64,000 nt of DNA from Sphingomonas sp. (GCF_019635455.1 NZ_JAHBZJ010000003.1:124001-188000), one strand, 5' to 3'; numbered from the stretch's first letter, positions 27,395 through 37,012 are shown. The notes: generated by a model not told the origin, from the letters alone. Numbers and translations are program-made.

Positions 27395-28615
27395 ATGCCC
27401 CCCTCCCCCCTCGCCTCTCCCTTCCCGCCGCTGCCTCCCGTCGCCGGCGTGACCCCGCGGGTCGCGCGCGCGCAATACAAAGCCTGGGACCGCTGTGACC
27501 TCACCTTCGTCACGCTGGATGCGGGGACCCGCGTCGCCGGGGTGACCACCACCAGCAAATGTCCCTCTCCGGAAGTCGAATGGTGCCGCGACGCGCTCGT
27601 GCTCGGCCAGGCCCGCGCGCTCGTGGTCAATGCCGGCAACAGCAACGCCTTTACCGGCAATCGGGGCCGCGCGGCGGTGGAGGCGATCGCCGCCCGCGTC
27701 GCCGCGCATCTGGGGTGCAGCCCTTCGGACGTGTTCGTATCCTCGACCGGCGTGATCGGCGTGCCGCTTCCGATCGACCGGGCAGAGGCGGGGCTGGACG
27801 CCGCCTTCGCCGCGCCGGTCTGCGGGTGGGAGGACGTCGCGAACACGATCGGCACCACCGACACCTTTGCCAAGGGCGCGATGACGACCGCCGTCGTGGA
27901 CGATCGCACCGTCACCCTGGTCGGCGTGATCAAGGGATCGGGCATGATCGCGCCCGACATGGCGACGATGCTGGGCTATGTCTTCACCGACGCCGCGGTC
28001 GATTCCGCCTTTCTTCAGCGCGCCCTGTCGGACGCGAACGCGCGCAGCTTCTCGTGCATCACCGTCGATAGCGACACGTCGACCAGCGATACCGTCCTCG
28101 CCTTTGCCACCGGCGCGGCGGGCAACGCGCCGCTTGCGTCGGACGATGACGACGGCGCCGATGCCTTTCGCGCGGCGCTCGCCGATCTCTGCCTGCAACT
28201 CGCGCACCTTGTCGTCCGCGACGGCGAGGGCGCATCGAAATTCATCCGTATCGATGTCGAGGGTGCCGAAAGCGACGCCAGCGCACACCGCATCGCGCTC
28301 AGCATCGCCAATTCACCGCTGGTCAAGACCGCGATCGCAGGGGAAGATGCGAATTGGGGGCGGATCGTAATGGCGGTGGGCAAAGCCGGCGAACCCGCCG
28401 ATCGTGACCGGCTCGCCATCACCTTTGGCGGCACCCCCGTCGCGCGCCACGGCCTCGCGGTCGAGGGCTATGACGAAGCCCCGGTCGCCGCGCATCTGAA
28501 GGGGCAGGACATCGATATCGGCGTCGATCTGGGACTGGGAGAGGGCCGCGCGACCGTTTGGACGTGCGACCTCACCCATGGCTATATCTCGATCAACGCC
28601 GATTATCGCAGCTAG
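27395..28615 (+). CDS. argJ: Bifunctional glutamate N-acetyltransferase/amino-acid acetyltransferase
   Basis: 406 aa. ArgJ is autocleaved before the catalytic Thr in the ATML motif; here this is MATML with Thr191. Supporting blocks are VNAGNSNAFTG, SSTGVIGVPLP and KGSGMIAPDM upstream, and ANWGRIVMAVGKAG downstream. It recycles acetyl from acetylornithine to glutamate in arginine synthesis and may also make N-acetylglutamate from acetyl-CoA. A GCAGGA site precedes the ATG. It ends convergent with hfq, 35 nt apart. Confidence 0.96.
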   Translation: MPPSPLASPFPPLPPVAGVTPRVARAQYKAWDRCDLTFVTLDAGTRVAGVTTTSKCPSPEVEWCRDALVLGQARALVVNAGNSNAFTGNRGRAAVEAIAARVAAHLGCSPSDVFVSSTGVIGVPLPIDRAEAGLDAAFAAPVCGWEDVANTIGTTDTFAKGAMTTAVVDDRTVTLVGVIKGSGMIAPDMATMLGYVFTDAAVDSAFLQRALSDANARSFSCITVDSDTSTSDTVLAFATGAAGNAPLASDDDDGADAFRAALADLCLQLAHLVVRDGEGASKFIRIDVEGAESDASAHRIALSIANSPLVKTAIAGEDANWGRIVMAVGKAGEPADRDRLAITFGGTPVARHGLAVEGYDEAPVAAHLKGQDIDIGVDLGLGEGRATVWTCDLTHGYISINADYRS

Positions 28616-28650
28616 GGCGGCGGCGCGGCCCCGCGCGCCGTCGGCGGGCG

Positions 28651-29133
28651 TCAGTCCCCCTCGCCCTCATCGGCCAGGTTGAGGGGGTGCGCCGGCTGGA
28701 TGGTCGATACCGCGTGCTTGTACACCAGCTGATAGACCCCGTCGCGCTCCAACAGCATGCAGAACAGGTCGAACGCAGCGATCCCGCCCTGCAACATCAC
28801 GCCGTTCACCAGGAACATCGTGACATTCTCTTCCTGCCGCTTCACCGCGCCCAGGAAGATTTCCTGCAATACCGGGTTCTTCGACGCGCTGTCCGGAACC
28901 GCATCGACGATCGACGCCACATCGATCGCACCCGACGGCATGATCGTGGAGATCGCGTGCTTATAGATCAGCTGTGACTGGCCATCGCGGCGCAACAGTA
29001 CGGAGAAATTGTCGAACCAGGTGACGATCCCCTGTAGCTTCACGCCCTTCACCAGGAACATGGTCACCGGCGTCTTGGATCTGCGAAGCGCGTTGAGGAA
29101 CAAATCCTGAAGCGAGGTATGCTTGTCGGCCAT
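28651..29133 (-). CDS. hfq: RNA chaperone Hfq with two tandem Sm domains
   Basis: 160 aa from the ATG at 29133 (GGAG ribosome site); normal Hfq has about 80. Residues 1-75 and about 85-152 are each a complete Hfq core: [11 protein letters not shown]...[10 protein letters not shown]...FDNFSVLL...YKHAIST, then [11 protein letters not shown]...[10 protein letters not shown]...FDLFCMLL...YKHAVST. Both keep the YKHA motif of the proximal face. The rim motif is RRSK in the first and KRQE in the second (E. coli RRER), so the second rim is weaker. Hfq hexamers pair sRNAs with mRNAs; a fused double domain would assemble as a trimer. It ends the ntr cluster. Confidence 0.95.
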   Translation of the reverse strand: MADKHTSLQDLFLNALRRSKTPVTMFLVKGVKLQGIVTWFDNFSVLLRRDGQSQLIYKHAISTIMPSGAIDVASIVDAVPDSASKNPVLQEIFLGAVKRQEENVTMFLVNGVMLQGGIAAFDLFCMLLERDGVYQLVYKHAVSTIQPAHPLNLADEGEGD

Positions 29134-29287
29134 TTGATCGGCTCCACTATTCTTGGCGGGATCTTTCCCGCGACAGGCGCCGTTTCCCGGCGTCGGAGGC
29201 GCGCCACCCACGGCGTGCAGCGCCAATCTAGGGTGCCGCCACACCCAGGTCTAGGGTTCTGTGCAGCGGCGGGTCGCCGGCGCGACG

Positions 29288-30661
29288 CTATTCGTCCCGC
29301 GCGTCGGTGATCCCCAGCAATTTCAGCTTCCGGTGCAGCGCCGATCGCTCCATGCCGATGAAGTTCGCGGTGCGCGAGATATTGCCGGAAAAGCGGCGGA
29401 TCTGGATGCGCAGATATTCCCGCTCGAACGATTCGCGCGCTTCCTTCAGCGGCGCGCCCATCATCGCGGTGGCCCCCGCCGCGCCGCCCTCGTCGCGCCC
29501 ACCCATGATGTCGGCGGGAAGCAGGTCCAGGTCGATCCGCCCGATCCGGTCGCCGGGGGCAAGGATAACGGTCGCCTCCACGATGTTGCGCAACTGGCGT
29601 ACATTGCCCGGCCATTCATAGCTTTGCAGCGCCACCATCGCCTCGGGCGACACCTCCGGGGTCGGCACCCGTCGTTCATTGGCGTAATGCGCCACGAAAT
29701 GCTCGACCAGAGAGGGGATGTCTTCGCGGCGTTCCGCCAGCGGCGGAATCGGCACCGGCACGACGTTCAGGCGATAGAACAGGTCCTCGCGGAACCGTCC
29801 CTCGGCGATCTCGACCATCAGGTCACGGCCGGTCGCGGAAACCACGCGGACATCGACCTTCACCTGCCGCTGCCCGCCGACGCGGCTGAACTTCTGTTCG
29901 GTCAGCACGCGCAGGATGCGTCCCTGCGTCGCCACCGGCATGTCGGCGATCTCGTCCAGAAACAGCGTGCCGCCATGCGCCTGCTCCAGCAGGCCGGGAT
30001 GGACCAGATCGTCCTCTTCGAGGCCGAACAGCTCCTCCTCGACGCGCTCCGGGGTCATGCGCGCCGCGCTCACGATCACGAACGGTCCCGCCGCGCGCGT
30101 ACTCCATTCGTGCAGCAGCCGCGCCGCCACCTCCTTGCCGGTGCCGGGTCCGCCGGTGATCATCACCCGGCTGCCGGTCGCCGCGACCCGTTTCAGCGTC
30201 GCGCGAACGGTGTTGATCGCGTTCGACGTCCCGGTCAGGTCGGTTTCGCGCCCCACGCTCGCGCGCAGCGACGCGACCTCGCGCCGCAGCCGTTCGGTTT
30301 CGGTCGCGCGCTCGACCAGCAGCAACAGTCGCTCGGCCTCGAACGGCTTTTCGATGAAGTCGCTCGCGCCGCGCCGGATCGCCGCGACCGCCGTGTCCAG
30401 ATTGCCATGCCCTGAGATCACCAGCACTGGAATCGAGGGATCGCGCCGCTTGATTTCATCGAGCAGGTCCAGCCCGTCGAGCCGCGATCCCTGCAACCAT
30501 ACGTCGAGCAGCACCAGGCTCGGCCGACGCTCGGCAATCGCCTCCAGCGCGGCGTCGCTGTCGGCCGCGCCACGGGTCTCATAACCCTCATCCTCAAGAA
30601 CGCCCGCGACCAGTTCGCGGATGTCGCTCTCGTCATCGACCACCAGAATATCGAGTGTCAT
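29288..30661 (-). CDS. ntrX: Response regulator NtrX
   Basis: 457 aa. Receiver with phospho-acceptor Asp53 (LLDVWLQGS) and IEKPFE, an AAA+ domain with Walker A-like GGPGTGKE, Walker B GGTLFLDEIADMP, the RFREDLFYRLNVVP block, and a C-terminal Fis-type HTH (ISRTANFIGMERSALHRKLKLLGI). The GAFTGA loop needed to contact sigma-54 is absent: the region reads LFGLEEDDLVHPGLLEQ. NtrX here probably acts without sigma-54. It is paired with NtrY 14 nt upstream. Confidence 0.94.
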   Translation of the reverse strand: MTLDILVVDDESDIRELVAGVLEDEGYETRGAADSDAALEAIAERRPSLVLLDVWLQGSRLDGLDLLDEIKRRDPSIPVLVISGHGNLDTAVAAIRRGASDFIEKPFEAERLLLLVERATETERLRREVASLRASVGRETDLTGTSNAINTVRATLKRVAATGSRVMITGGPGTGKEVAARLLHEWSTRAAGPFVIVSAARMTPERVEEELFGLEEDDLVHPGLLEQAHGGTLFLDEIADMPVATQGRILRVLTEQKFSRVGGQRQVKVDVRVVSATGRDLMVEIAEGRFREDLFYRLNVVPVPIPPLAERREDIPSLVEHFVAHYANERRVPTPEVSPEAMVALQSYEWPGNVRQLRNIVEATVILAPGDRIGRIDLDLLPADIMGGRDEGGAAGATAMMGAPLKEARESFEREYLRIQIRRFSGNISRTANFIGMERSALHRKLKLLGITDARDE

Positions 30662-30675
30662 GCGTTCGGTCCGTT

Positions 30676-32922
30676 CTAGATACGTGTCGGTGCGGCCGAC
30701 GCCTCACCCACCGCACTCTCTTCAATGGTTGCCGGGTCGCCTGCCAGCCGCTCCAGCGTCGTCGTGTCGAAACACAGCGTCACGATCGTCCCGCCGCCCG
30801 GCCGGTCGGCGAACGCCATCGTCCCGAAATGCTCCTCGACGATCTTCTTGACGATGGCGAGGCCAAGTCCGGTGCCGCGGCTGCGGGTCGTCATATAGGG
30901 TTCGACGATCCGGTCGCGCTCGGCGGGCAGGCCGATGCCGTTGTCGGCGATCTCGACCAGCATCTGGCGGTCTTCGTCGATGCGGATCGCCATGTCGATC
31001 GCGCCCCCGCCCTCGCCTTCTCCCTCGGCCCGCGCCTCGACCGCCTCGATCGCGTTCTTCACCAGGTTCGTCAGCGCCTGGCCCAGCTGGCGGCGATCAC
31101 ATACCAGCGGCGGCACATGGTCCGGATGGCTCATGCCGAACCGGATCTCCGGCTTCGACACCTCGTGCAGGAACAGGGTCTGGCGGGCGATATCGACCAG
31201 CGATTCCTCGCGAAAGATCGGCTTGGGCATCCGCGCGAAGGACGAGAATTCGTCCACCATCCGCCGCAGATCGCCCACCTGCCGCACGATCGTATCGGTC
31301 AGCTTGGCAAAGGTGCCGTCATCGCTCTCGATCTTCTTGCCATATCGGCGCTGAAGCCGCTCGGCGGCCAGCTGGATCGGGGTCAGCGGGTTCTTGATCT
31401 CATGGGCGATGCGCCGTGCGACATCGGACCAGGCGGCGCGCCGTTGATCGAGCAATTGCTGGGTGATGTCGTCGAAGGTCAGCACTTGCCCCGCCTCATC
31501 GCGGGTGATCTTCACCGCCAGCGTCCGCGCTTCTCCGCCACTGGTCAGCTGGACGATATCCTCTCGCGATTCGCCGCCCAGTACGGCGTCGAGTTCGGGC
31601 GCGACATCGGCAAGCAATTTGCCGACCGGCGCCTCACCCGGACGCAACAGCGCCATGGCGGAACTGTTGATCAGGCGGATGCGCCGGTCCGCATCGATCG
31701 ACAGCACCCCGGCCGTCACGCCCGACATCACCGCCTCGATCAGCGCGCGGCGGCTTTCCGATTCGGCGTTCGCATCGACCAGCGCGTTGGTCTGTTCCTG
31801 CAACCGGTCGGTCATCCGGTTGAACGCGGTCGCCAGCGTGCCGATCTCGTCGTCGGCACGCGGCGTCGGCACTCGGGTCGCCAGATCGCCATCGGCAACC
31901 TCGCGCGCGGCTTTCACCAGATCGCCCACCGGGCGCACCAGCCGGTCGGCGATCTGCAACGCGACCCACACCGCCAGCCCGACAATCGCCAGCGAAAGCA
32001 GGAGCAGCGCGACATTGAACTGCAATTGGAGCGAGCGGGAACGTTCGGTCAGGGTGCGGTAATCGCTCACCAGACTATCCGCGCGACGCTTGCGCTGAAG
32101 CAGGGCGGGATCGATCACGCGCGCGGCATAGAGATAGGTATCCGGCGCGCCGGGAAACCGGGTCAGCGCGCGGATCCGCCCGCCGGCATCTTCGACGACA
32201 ATGTCCTTTCCGTCCCGAAGCTGGCGGATCGCATCACGACTGATCTGCTGATCGATAAGCTGTTCATAGGGGTTCAGAATCGCAAGCGTTTGCAACTCGC
32301 CGTCCGGCGATGTCTGGCGAACGATCGCCGCCTCCGACAGTTCGCGCTGGGTGGTCTGGAACAGCAGATAGTTGATGAACGCCTGACTATCGATCGGCTG
32401 CTCCGTCAGGAAAACGCCCAGATCGATCGCCATCTTCTCGGTATTGCCGCCGACCCGCTCCTTCAGATCGTTGATGCTGCCCTGCGCCACGGCGGAGGCA
32501 TTTTCCAGCATCGAGCGCGCGCGGTCCGAGTACCAGAACTCGACCCCATATTGGAACAGGAGCGACGCGACGATCGATACAAAGATCGTCGGAACGCTCG
32601 CCAGGATCGAAAAGATCGCCACCAGACGCACATGCAGGCGCGCCCGCCCGCCCAGCGGCGATTGCGCCGCCCGACGCTTCGCCACGCGCCGCCCGATCAG
32701 CACGATCAGCGCGACCAGCGGAACCAGGTTGGCGACCAGCAGCAGCGCGACCAGTGGCGGGGTCAGCAGCTTTTGCGATTCGTCATTCCCGCTGATGACG
32801 AAATAGCTGCCGACCATCACCGCGGCCGCCACGGCCAGCACCGCGAGTTCGACGACCGGCGTGACGGCAAACCGCCACGGGCGCCTTACAGCTACGTCGA
32901 TCGGCTCGGCGGCGGCATTCAT
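30676..32922 (-). CDS. ntrY: Membrane sensor histidine kinase NtrY
   Basis: 748 aa from 32922 (a 761-aa start at 32961 is possible; neither has a clear ribosome site). Several N-terminal membrane segments flank a periplasmic loop, then HAMP (RLVRPVGDLVKAAREVADGDLATRV), PAS, HisKA with the phospho-His in [15 protein letters not shown], and HATPase (NLVKNAIEA, DNGIGLP, GTGLGLAIVKKIVEEH). It phosphorylates NtrX in response to extracytoplasmic nitrogen or redox signals. It lies between ntrC and ntrX. Confidence 0.94.
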   Translation of the reverse strand: MNAAAEPIDVAVRRPWRFAVTPVVELAVLAVAAAVMVGSYFVISGNDESQKLLTPPLVALLLVANLVPLVALIVLIGRRVAKRRAAQSPLGGRARLHVRLVAIFSILASVPTIFVSIVASLLFQYGVEFWYSDRARSMLENASAVAQGSINDLKERVGGNTEKMAIDLGVFLTEQPIDSQAFINYLLFQTTQRELSEAAIVRQTSPDGELQTLAILNPYEQLIDQQISRDAIRQLRDGKDIVVEDAGGRIRALTRFPGAPDTYLYAARVIDPALLQRKRRADSLVSDYRTLTERSRSLQLQFNVALLLLSLAIVGLAVWVALQIADRLVRPVGDLVKAAREVADGDLATRVPTPRADDEIGTLATAFNRMTDRLQEQTNALVDANAESESRRALIEAVMSGVTAGVLSIDADRRIRLINSSAMALLRPGEAPVGKLLADVAPELDAVLGGESREDIVQLTSGGEARTLAVKITRDEAGQVLTFDDITQQLLDQRRAAWSDVARRIAHEIKNPLTPIQLAAERLQRRYGKKIESDDGTFAKLTDTIVRQVGDLRRMVDEFSSFARMPKPIFREESLVDIARQTLFLHEVSKPEIRFGMSHPDHVPPLVCDRRQLGQALTNLVKNAIEAVEARAEGEGEGGGAIDMAIRIDEDRQMLVEIADNGIGLPAERDRIVEPYMTTRSRGTGLGLAIVKKIVEEHFGTMAFADRPGGGTIVTLCFDTTTLERLAGDPATIEESAVGEASAAPTRI

Positions 32923-32981
32923 CGTTGCATGGCTACAACAAGACCGTTGCCGTGAAAACACACTCTTTGTGCCAATTGTCG

Positions 32982-34424
32982 CTAAGCGGGATCGTCCTGC
33001 CGCCCCCCGACATCGATCCCCAGCGTATCGAGCCGCTTGCGCAGCGTGTTGCGGTTGATCCCCAGCGCCCGCGCGGCCCGCAACTGGTTCTGCCCGTGCC
33101 GTGCCAGCATCGCCTCGATCAGCGGTCGTTCAACTTCGCCGATGATGCGATCGTAGAGGGTGCCGTCCTCCAGCACCGCCGGTTCCTCCGCCGCGATGCG
33201 CGACAGTCGCGCGATCACCGCCGCCTCGATCCCCTCGTCCCGCGTCGCAGGGGCGGGGTTCATGCCCTCGCCCAGCATGGTCCGCACCGCCGCGCCATCG
33301 ATCCACTCGTCGCGGTGCAGCGCCGCCATCCGCCGCATCAGATTTTCCAGCTCGCGCACATTACCCGGCCAGTCATGCGCCTCAAGCGCGGCGATCGCAT
33401 CGTCACCGATCGCCTTGCGCGGCAAGCCGTCCTCTACCGCACGATCGAGGAAATGCCGCGCGAGCAGCCGTACGTCCTGTCGCCGCTCGCGCAGGGCCGG
33501 CAATGCGATCGGCACGACGTTCAACCGATAGAACAGGTCCTCGCGAAACTGCCCGCTCGCCACCAGCGCGCCCAGATCCTTGTTGGTCGCCGCGACGATG
33601 CGCACGTCCGCCCGAATCGCCCGCGCGCCGCCGACGGTGATGAATTCGCCCGATTGCAGCACGCGCAGCAGCCGCGTCTGTGCGTCCATCGGCATGTCGC
33701 CGATCTCGTCCAGGAACAGTGTGCCGCCCGATGCCTGCTCGAACTTGCCAGCCGATCGCGCTGCCGCGCCGGTAAAGGCACCCTTTTCATGCCCGAACAG
33801 CTCCGCTTCGATCAGCTCGCGCGGGATCGCCGCCATGTTGATCGCTACGAACGGCGCGCGCCGGCGCGGACCCAGGTCATGGATCGCCTGGGCCACCAGC
33901 TCCTTGCCGGTCCCGCTCTCCCCGCTGATCAGCACGGTGAGTTCGTTGGACACCACGCGCGCGATCACGCGATAGACGTCCTGCATCGCCGGCGACCGGC
34001 CGATCATCGCGACCGCGTGGTCCTCCGCCGCCGGCAGATCCTCGACCAGCCGCCGCCCGCGCACCAGCGCGCTCCCCACTGCGGTGGTCAGCGCGTCCAG
34101 GTCGAACGGCTTGGGCAGGTAATCGAACGCCCCTGCCTCGGTCGCGCGCACGGCCGTGGTCAGTGTGTTCTGCGCCGACAGCACGATCACCGGCAGGTCG
34201 GGATGCTCGCCGGTCAGCGTCGCGACCAGGTCCAGGCCGTTGCCGTCGGGCAGCACGACATCGGTCACCACCACGTCAGGCCGCTGGACCCGCATCGCCT
34301 TGCGCAACTCGTCCAGCGACGCGGCTGCGGTCACCCGGTGGCCGGCCCGTCGCAGCGCCTGGGTGACGACGGTGCGGATCGCGGCGTCGTCGTCACAGAT
34401 CAGGATCGCGCCGCTGACACTCAT
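32982..34424 (-). CDS. ntrC: Nitrogen response regulator NtrC
   Basis: 480 aa from the ATG at 34424. Receiver domain with Asp55 (TDVVLPDGNG), AAA+ domain with GESGTGKE Walker A, intact sigma-54 contact loop GAFTGA, GGTLFLDEIGDMP Walker B and REDLFYRLNVVP, then a C-terminal Fis-type HTH (NQLRAARALGINRNTLRKRLDTLGI). It is a true sigma-54 activator, unlike the adjacent NtrX. The start overlaps the small membrane protein gene by 4 nt (ATGA). Confidence 0.96.
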   Translation of the reverse strand: MSVSGAILICDDDAAIRTVVTQALRRAGHRVTAAASLDELRKAMRVQRPDVVVTDVVLPDGNGLDLVATLTGEHPDLPVIVLSAQNTLTTAVRATEAGAFDYLPKPFDLDALTTAVGSALVRGRRLVEDLPAAEDHAVAMIGRSPAMQDVYRVIARVVSNELTVLISGESGTGKELVAQAIHDLGPRRRAPFVAINMAAIPRELIEAELFGHEKGAFTGAAARSAGKFEQASGGTLFLDEIGDMPMDAQTRLLRVLQSGEFITVGGARAIRADVRIVAATNKDLGALVASGQFREDLFYRLNVVPIALPALRERRQDVRLLARHFLDRAVEDGLPRKAIGDDAIAALEAHDWPGNVRELENLMRRMAALHRDEWIDGAAVRTMLGEGMNPAPATRDEGIEAAVIARLSRIAAEEPAVLEDGTLYDRIIGEVERPLIEAMLARHGQNQLRAARALGINRNTLRKRLDTLGIDVGGRQDDPA

Positions 34425-34702
34425 GATTCGCGCGTCCCGGCCGCGCCGATCCGTTCGCGCACCAGTCCGGCCCGCCCGCGCGCGAGAACATAGATGCCGA
34501 TCCCCATCCAGATCAGGTTGAGCGCCGCCGACGGCAGCGCCCCGCGCACATAGCCGTTGATCAACATGCCGATGGCGCCGAACACGTTCATCAGCTGATA
34601 GGCGGCCCCGCGCCCGTCCACGCGGCCCGCCGACAACAACGCATAGGCGACCAGTACCAGCCCGGCCCCGGCCCAGCCGACGACATCCACCCAATCCATC
34701 AC
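34421..34702 (-). CDS. Small membrane protein between ntrB and ntrC
   Basis: 93 aa with three predicted hydrophobic segments: WVDVVGWAGAGLVLVAYALLS, YQLMNVFGAIGMLINGY, and ALNLIWMGIGIYVLA. The pattern (GW.Ga.l.l.aY, G.....yq..n..Ga, ...n..W..Ig) resembles the small CBU_0592-like membrane protein family. It lies 19 nt after ntrB and overlaps ntrC by 4 nt, so it is translated with the Ntr system. Whether it modulates the kinase is unknown. The start may be either of two adjacent Met codons. Confidence 0.82.
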   Translation of the reverse strand: MMDWVDVVGWAGAGLVLVAYALLSAGRVDGRGAAYQLMNVFGAIGMLINGYVRGALPSAALNLIWMGIGIYVLARGRAGLVRERIGAAGTRES

Positions 34703-34721
34703 CCGTGAACCCTCACCATCA

Positions 34722-35834
34722 TCATCCGTCCGCCCGCGGCAGATTGACCCGAAAGATCGTCAGTTCCGGATCGCCGGCGCGCGCATATTCGACCACGCCG
34801 CCCATGTCGCGAACCAGCTTTTCGACCAGCGGGAGGCCCAGCCCCTTGCCCTCGGGCTTGCCCGATACGAACGGTTCGAACAGATGCCCGGCAATGTCCG
34901 ACGGCGCGCCAGGTCCATTGTCCGCGATCGACAGTTCGATCGGCAACCATCGGCGCGGCCGGTTCGGCGCGGGGCGCATCGCGACGCCGTGGCGGTATTG
35001 CGTCGCCATCACGATGCGCGGCTCCGCCACGTCCTTCAACGCTTCGGCGGCGTTCTTCAGCAGGTTCATCACCACCTGGGTGAACGCGTCCCGATCGATC
35101 AGTACCGGCGGCAGCGACGGGTCGAACCGCTCCTCGATCACGATACCGCGCGCGAATCCGGCCAGCGCGACGCGCCGGGCATGATCGAGCAGCGGGTAGA
35201 TATTGTGCGGCGACAATTTGGGCGGACGGGTGTCGGTAAAATCCTCCATCCGGTCGATCAGCGCGGCGATACGGTCCACCTCGGCAGTGATCAGGCCGGT
35301 CAGTTCCGCGCGTCCTTCGCAGTCCTCCTCCCCGCCGGCGCTGCCCAGCAATTGCGCGGCGCCACGAATGCCGGACAGCGGATTCTTGATCTCATGCGCC
35401 AGCATCGCCGCCGCGCCGATCGCCGCACGCGCGCCGGCGCTGCGGTCGGCGCCCACCGACAGCCGGCGTGACGTCGGTGCCTGATGCAGCGTCACGATGC
35501 GCCATCCGGGATGTTCGGCGATCTGCGCCTCGACGAAATCGACGCGGGTGCGCGGCGATCGCGTGGGTTCGATCTCGACGTCATAGGCGGCAAAGCCATG
35601 CCCCTCGCGCCGCGTCGCATAGCCCTCGGGCGGGGTGACGATCCGGTCCAGCCGCTGGCCGATCATCGCGCGCTCGCTATGGTTCAACAGATGCTCGCTC
35701 GCGATGTTCGCGCGGACGACGCGATCCTGCGGGTCCAGCACCAGTGCCGCGACGGGCAGGGCGCCGAACATCTCGCCCAGGTCCGGCTCGCCCGCCTGGG
35801 GCGGGGGCCTCAGGCCGCTTCGCGCGCCGGCCAT
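34722..35834 (-). CDS. ntrB: Nitrogen regulation sensor kinase NtrB
   Basis: 370 aa, cytoplasmic. A PAS domain (about residues 22-110), HisKA with His147 in [18 protein letters not shown], and HATPase blocks [15 protein letters not shown], and [18 protein letters not shown]. It phosphorylates or dephosphorylates NtrC under GlnB/PII control. The start lies 25 nt inside the end of dusB, the usual dusB-ntrB-ntrC arrangement of alphaproteobacteria. Confidence 0.95.
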   Translation of the reverse strand: MAGARSGLRPPPQAGEPDLGEMFGALPVAALVLDPQDRVVRANIASEHLLNHSERAMIGQRLDRIVTPPEGYATRREGHGFAAYDVEIEPTRSPRTRVDFVEAQIAEHPGWRIVTLHQAPTSRRLSVGADRSAGARAAIGAAAMLAHEIKNPLSGIRGAAQLLGSAGGEEDCEGRAELTGLITAEVDRIAALIDRMEDFTDTRPPKLSPHNIYPLLDHARRVALAGFARGIVIEERFDPSLPPVLIDRDAFTQVVMNLLKNAAEALKDVAEPRIVMATQYRHGVAMRPAPNRPRRWLPIELSIADNGPGAPSDIAGHLFEPFVSGKPEGKGLGLPLVEKLVRDMGGVVEYARAGDPELTIFRVNLPRADG

Positions 35835-36838
35835 GATCCGCCCGCCGCGGCTGCCTCACGCAGTGGTGCGTAGAATTCGTCCAGCATCGCCAGCACCGTC
35901 GCCGCCTTCGGCTCCTGGTTCACCTTGTTCCGGAACTCGGCCGAACCGGGCAGCCCCTTGGTGTACCAGCCGACATGCTTGCGCATCAGGTTGACGCCGG
36001 TCATCTCGCCATAATGGTCGAGCATCATCGCATAATGCTCGGCGATCAGCGCATATTGCTCGTCGATGTCCGGATCGGGGCGCTCGTCCTTCCCCGACAG
36101 CGCGTCCATCACCTGGCGCAGGATCCATGGCTTGCCATAGGCGCCGCGCCCGATCATCACCCCATCGGCGCCCGATTGCGCCAGCGCCGCGCGCGCATCG
36201 TCCACGGTACAGATATCGCCGTTGACGATGACGGGGATCGACACCGCATCCTTGACCCCGCGCACGAATGCCCAGTCGGCGGACCCCTTGTACATCTGGT
36301 TGCGGGTCCGGCCATGGACGGTCACCATCTTCGCGCCCAGATCCTCGGCGACACGCGCGAGTTCGGGGGCGTTCAGGCTGTCATGGCACCATCCCATGCG
36401 CATCTTCACCGTCACCGGCACATCGACCGCCTTCACGCACGCCTCGATCAGCCTGGCGGCAAGTTCCGGCACCCGCATCAGCGCCGATCCCGCATCTCCA
36501 TTGGTCACCTTGCGCACGGGGCAGCCCATGTTGATGTCGATGATCGCGGCGCCCCGATCAGCGTTCAGCTTGGCCGCCTCGCCCATTTCATAGGGGGTAC
36601 AGCCGACCAGCTGCATCGACACCGGCTCCTCGATCGGGTCCCACGCCGCCTTCTGCACCGATTGCCGCGTCTCGCGGATCGCCGCCTGGCTCGCGATCAT
36701 TTCGGTGACGTTGAGGCCGGAGCCATAGCGCCGCACCAGCCGCCGGAACGGCAGATCGGTGACGCCCGTCATCGGCGCCAGGATCACCGGCGTCTCGACC
36801 GTCACCGGTCCGACCTGGATGGGCTTGAGCATCGTCAT
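35810..36838 (-). CDS. dusB: tRNA-dihydrouridine synthase B (NifR3)
   Basis: 342 aa from 36838 (340 from 36832). The FMN-binding TIM barrel shows [45 protein letters not shown], the GWCHDSLNA block with the catalytic-loop Cys, [16 protein letters not shown] and [10 protein letters not shown]. It reduces uridines in the tRNA D-loop. It heads the ntr operon, as nifR3 does in related species. No strong ribosome site precedes the ATG, but an inverted repeat does. Confidence 0.95.
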   Translation of the reverse strand: MTMLKPIQVGPVTVETPVILAPMTGVTDLPFRRLVRRYGSGLNVTEMIASQAAIRETRQSVQKAAWDPIEEPVSMQLVGCTPYEMGEAAKLNADRGAAIIDINMGCPVRKVTNGDAGSALMRVPELAARLIEACVKAVDVPVTVKMRMGWCHDSLNAPELARVAEDLGAKMVTVHGRTRNQMYKGSADWAFVRGVKDAVSIPVIVNGDICTVDDARAALAQSGADGVMIGRGAYGKPWILRQVMDALSGKDERPDPDIDEQYALIAEHYAMMLDHYGEMTGVNLMRKHVGWYTKGLPGSAEFRNKVNQEPKAATVLAMLDEFYAPLREAAAAGGSWPAREAA

Positions 36839-36841
36839 ATG

Positions 36842-36858
36842 TGCCTGAAAAACAGGCA
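36842..36858. promoter_or_regulatory. Inverted repeat TGCCTG-AAAAA-CAGGCA upstream of dusB
   Basis: Perfect 6-bp arms around five A residues, starting 4 nt upstream of the dusB start codon. In dusB mRNA it would form a small hairpin next to the initiation codon; as DNA it could be an operator. The rest of the 174-nt dusB-ispDF gap holds no further feature that I can support. Confidence 0.4.
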
Positions 36859-37012
36859 GCGCCTGTACATGGCGATGGCTTGGGGCGCAAGGGCGCGCCG
36901 ATCCCGCTCGACCCTTCCCTATGCCAGGGCATCGCGCTAGTTCCCTCGCCATGCCAGCGATCCGCATGCCATCGTCGAACCGCGCCGTCACCGGCTGCCG
37001 GCGGCGCATCCC

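Noticed and set aside
28616..28650. Terminator between argJ and hfq
   Set aside because: Only a 6-bp GC stem with no T-run; too weak to separate from background in such GC-rich sequence.
29180..29240. Sigma-54 promoter (-24/-12) for hfq
   Set aside because: A TGGCGC is present on the minus strand but without a TTGCA/TTGCT at the required spacing.
30655..32955. Long plus-strand frame opposite ntrY (766 codons)
   Set aside because: Antisense to a clear histidine kinase; low-complexity, no ribosome site, no family features.
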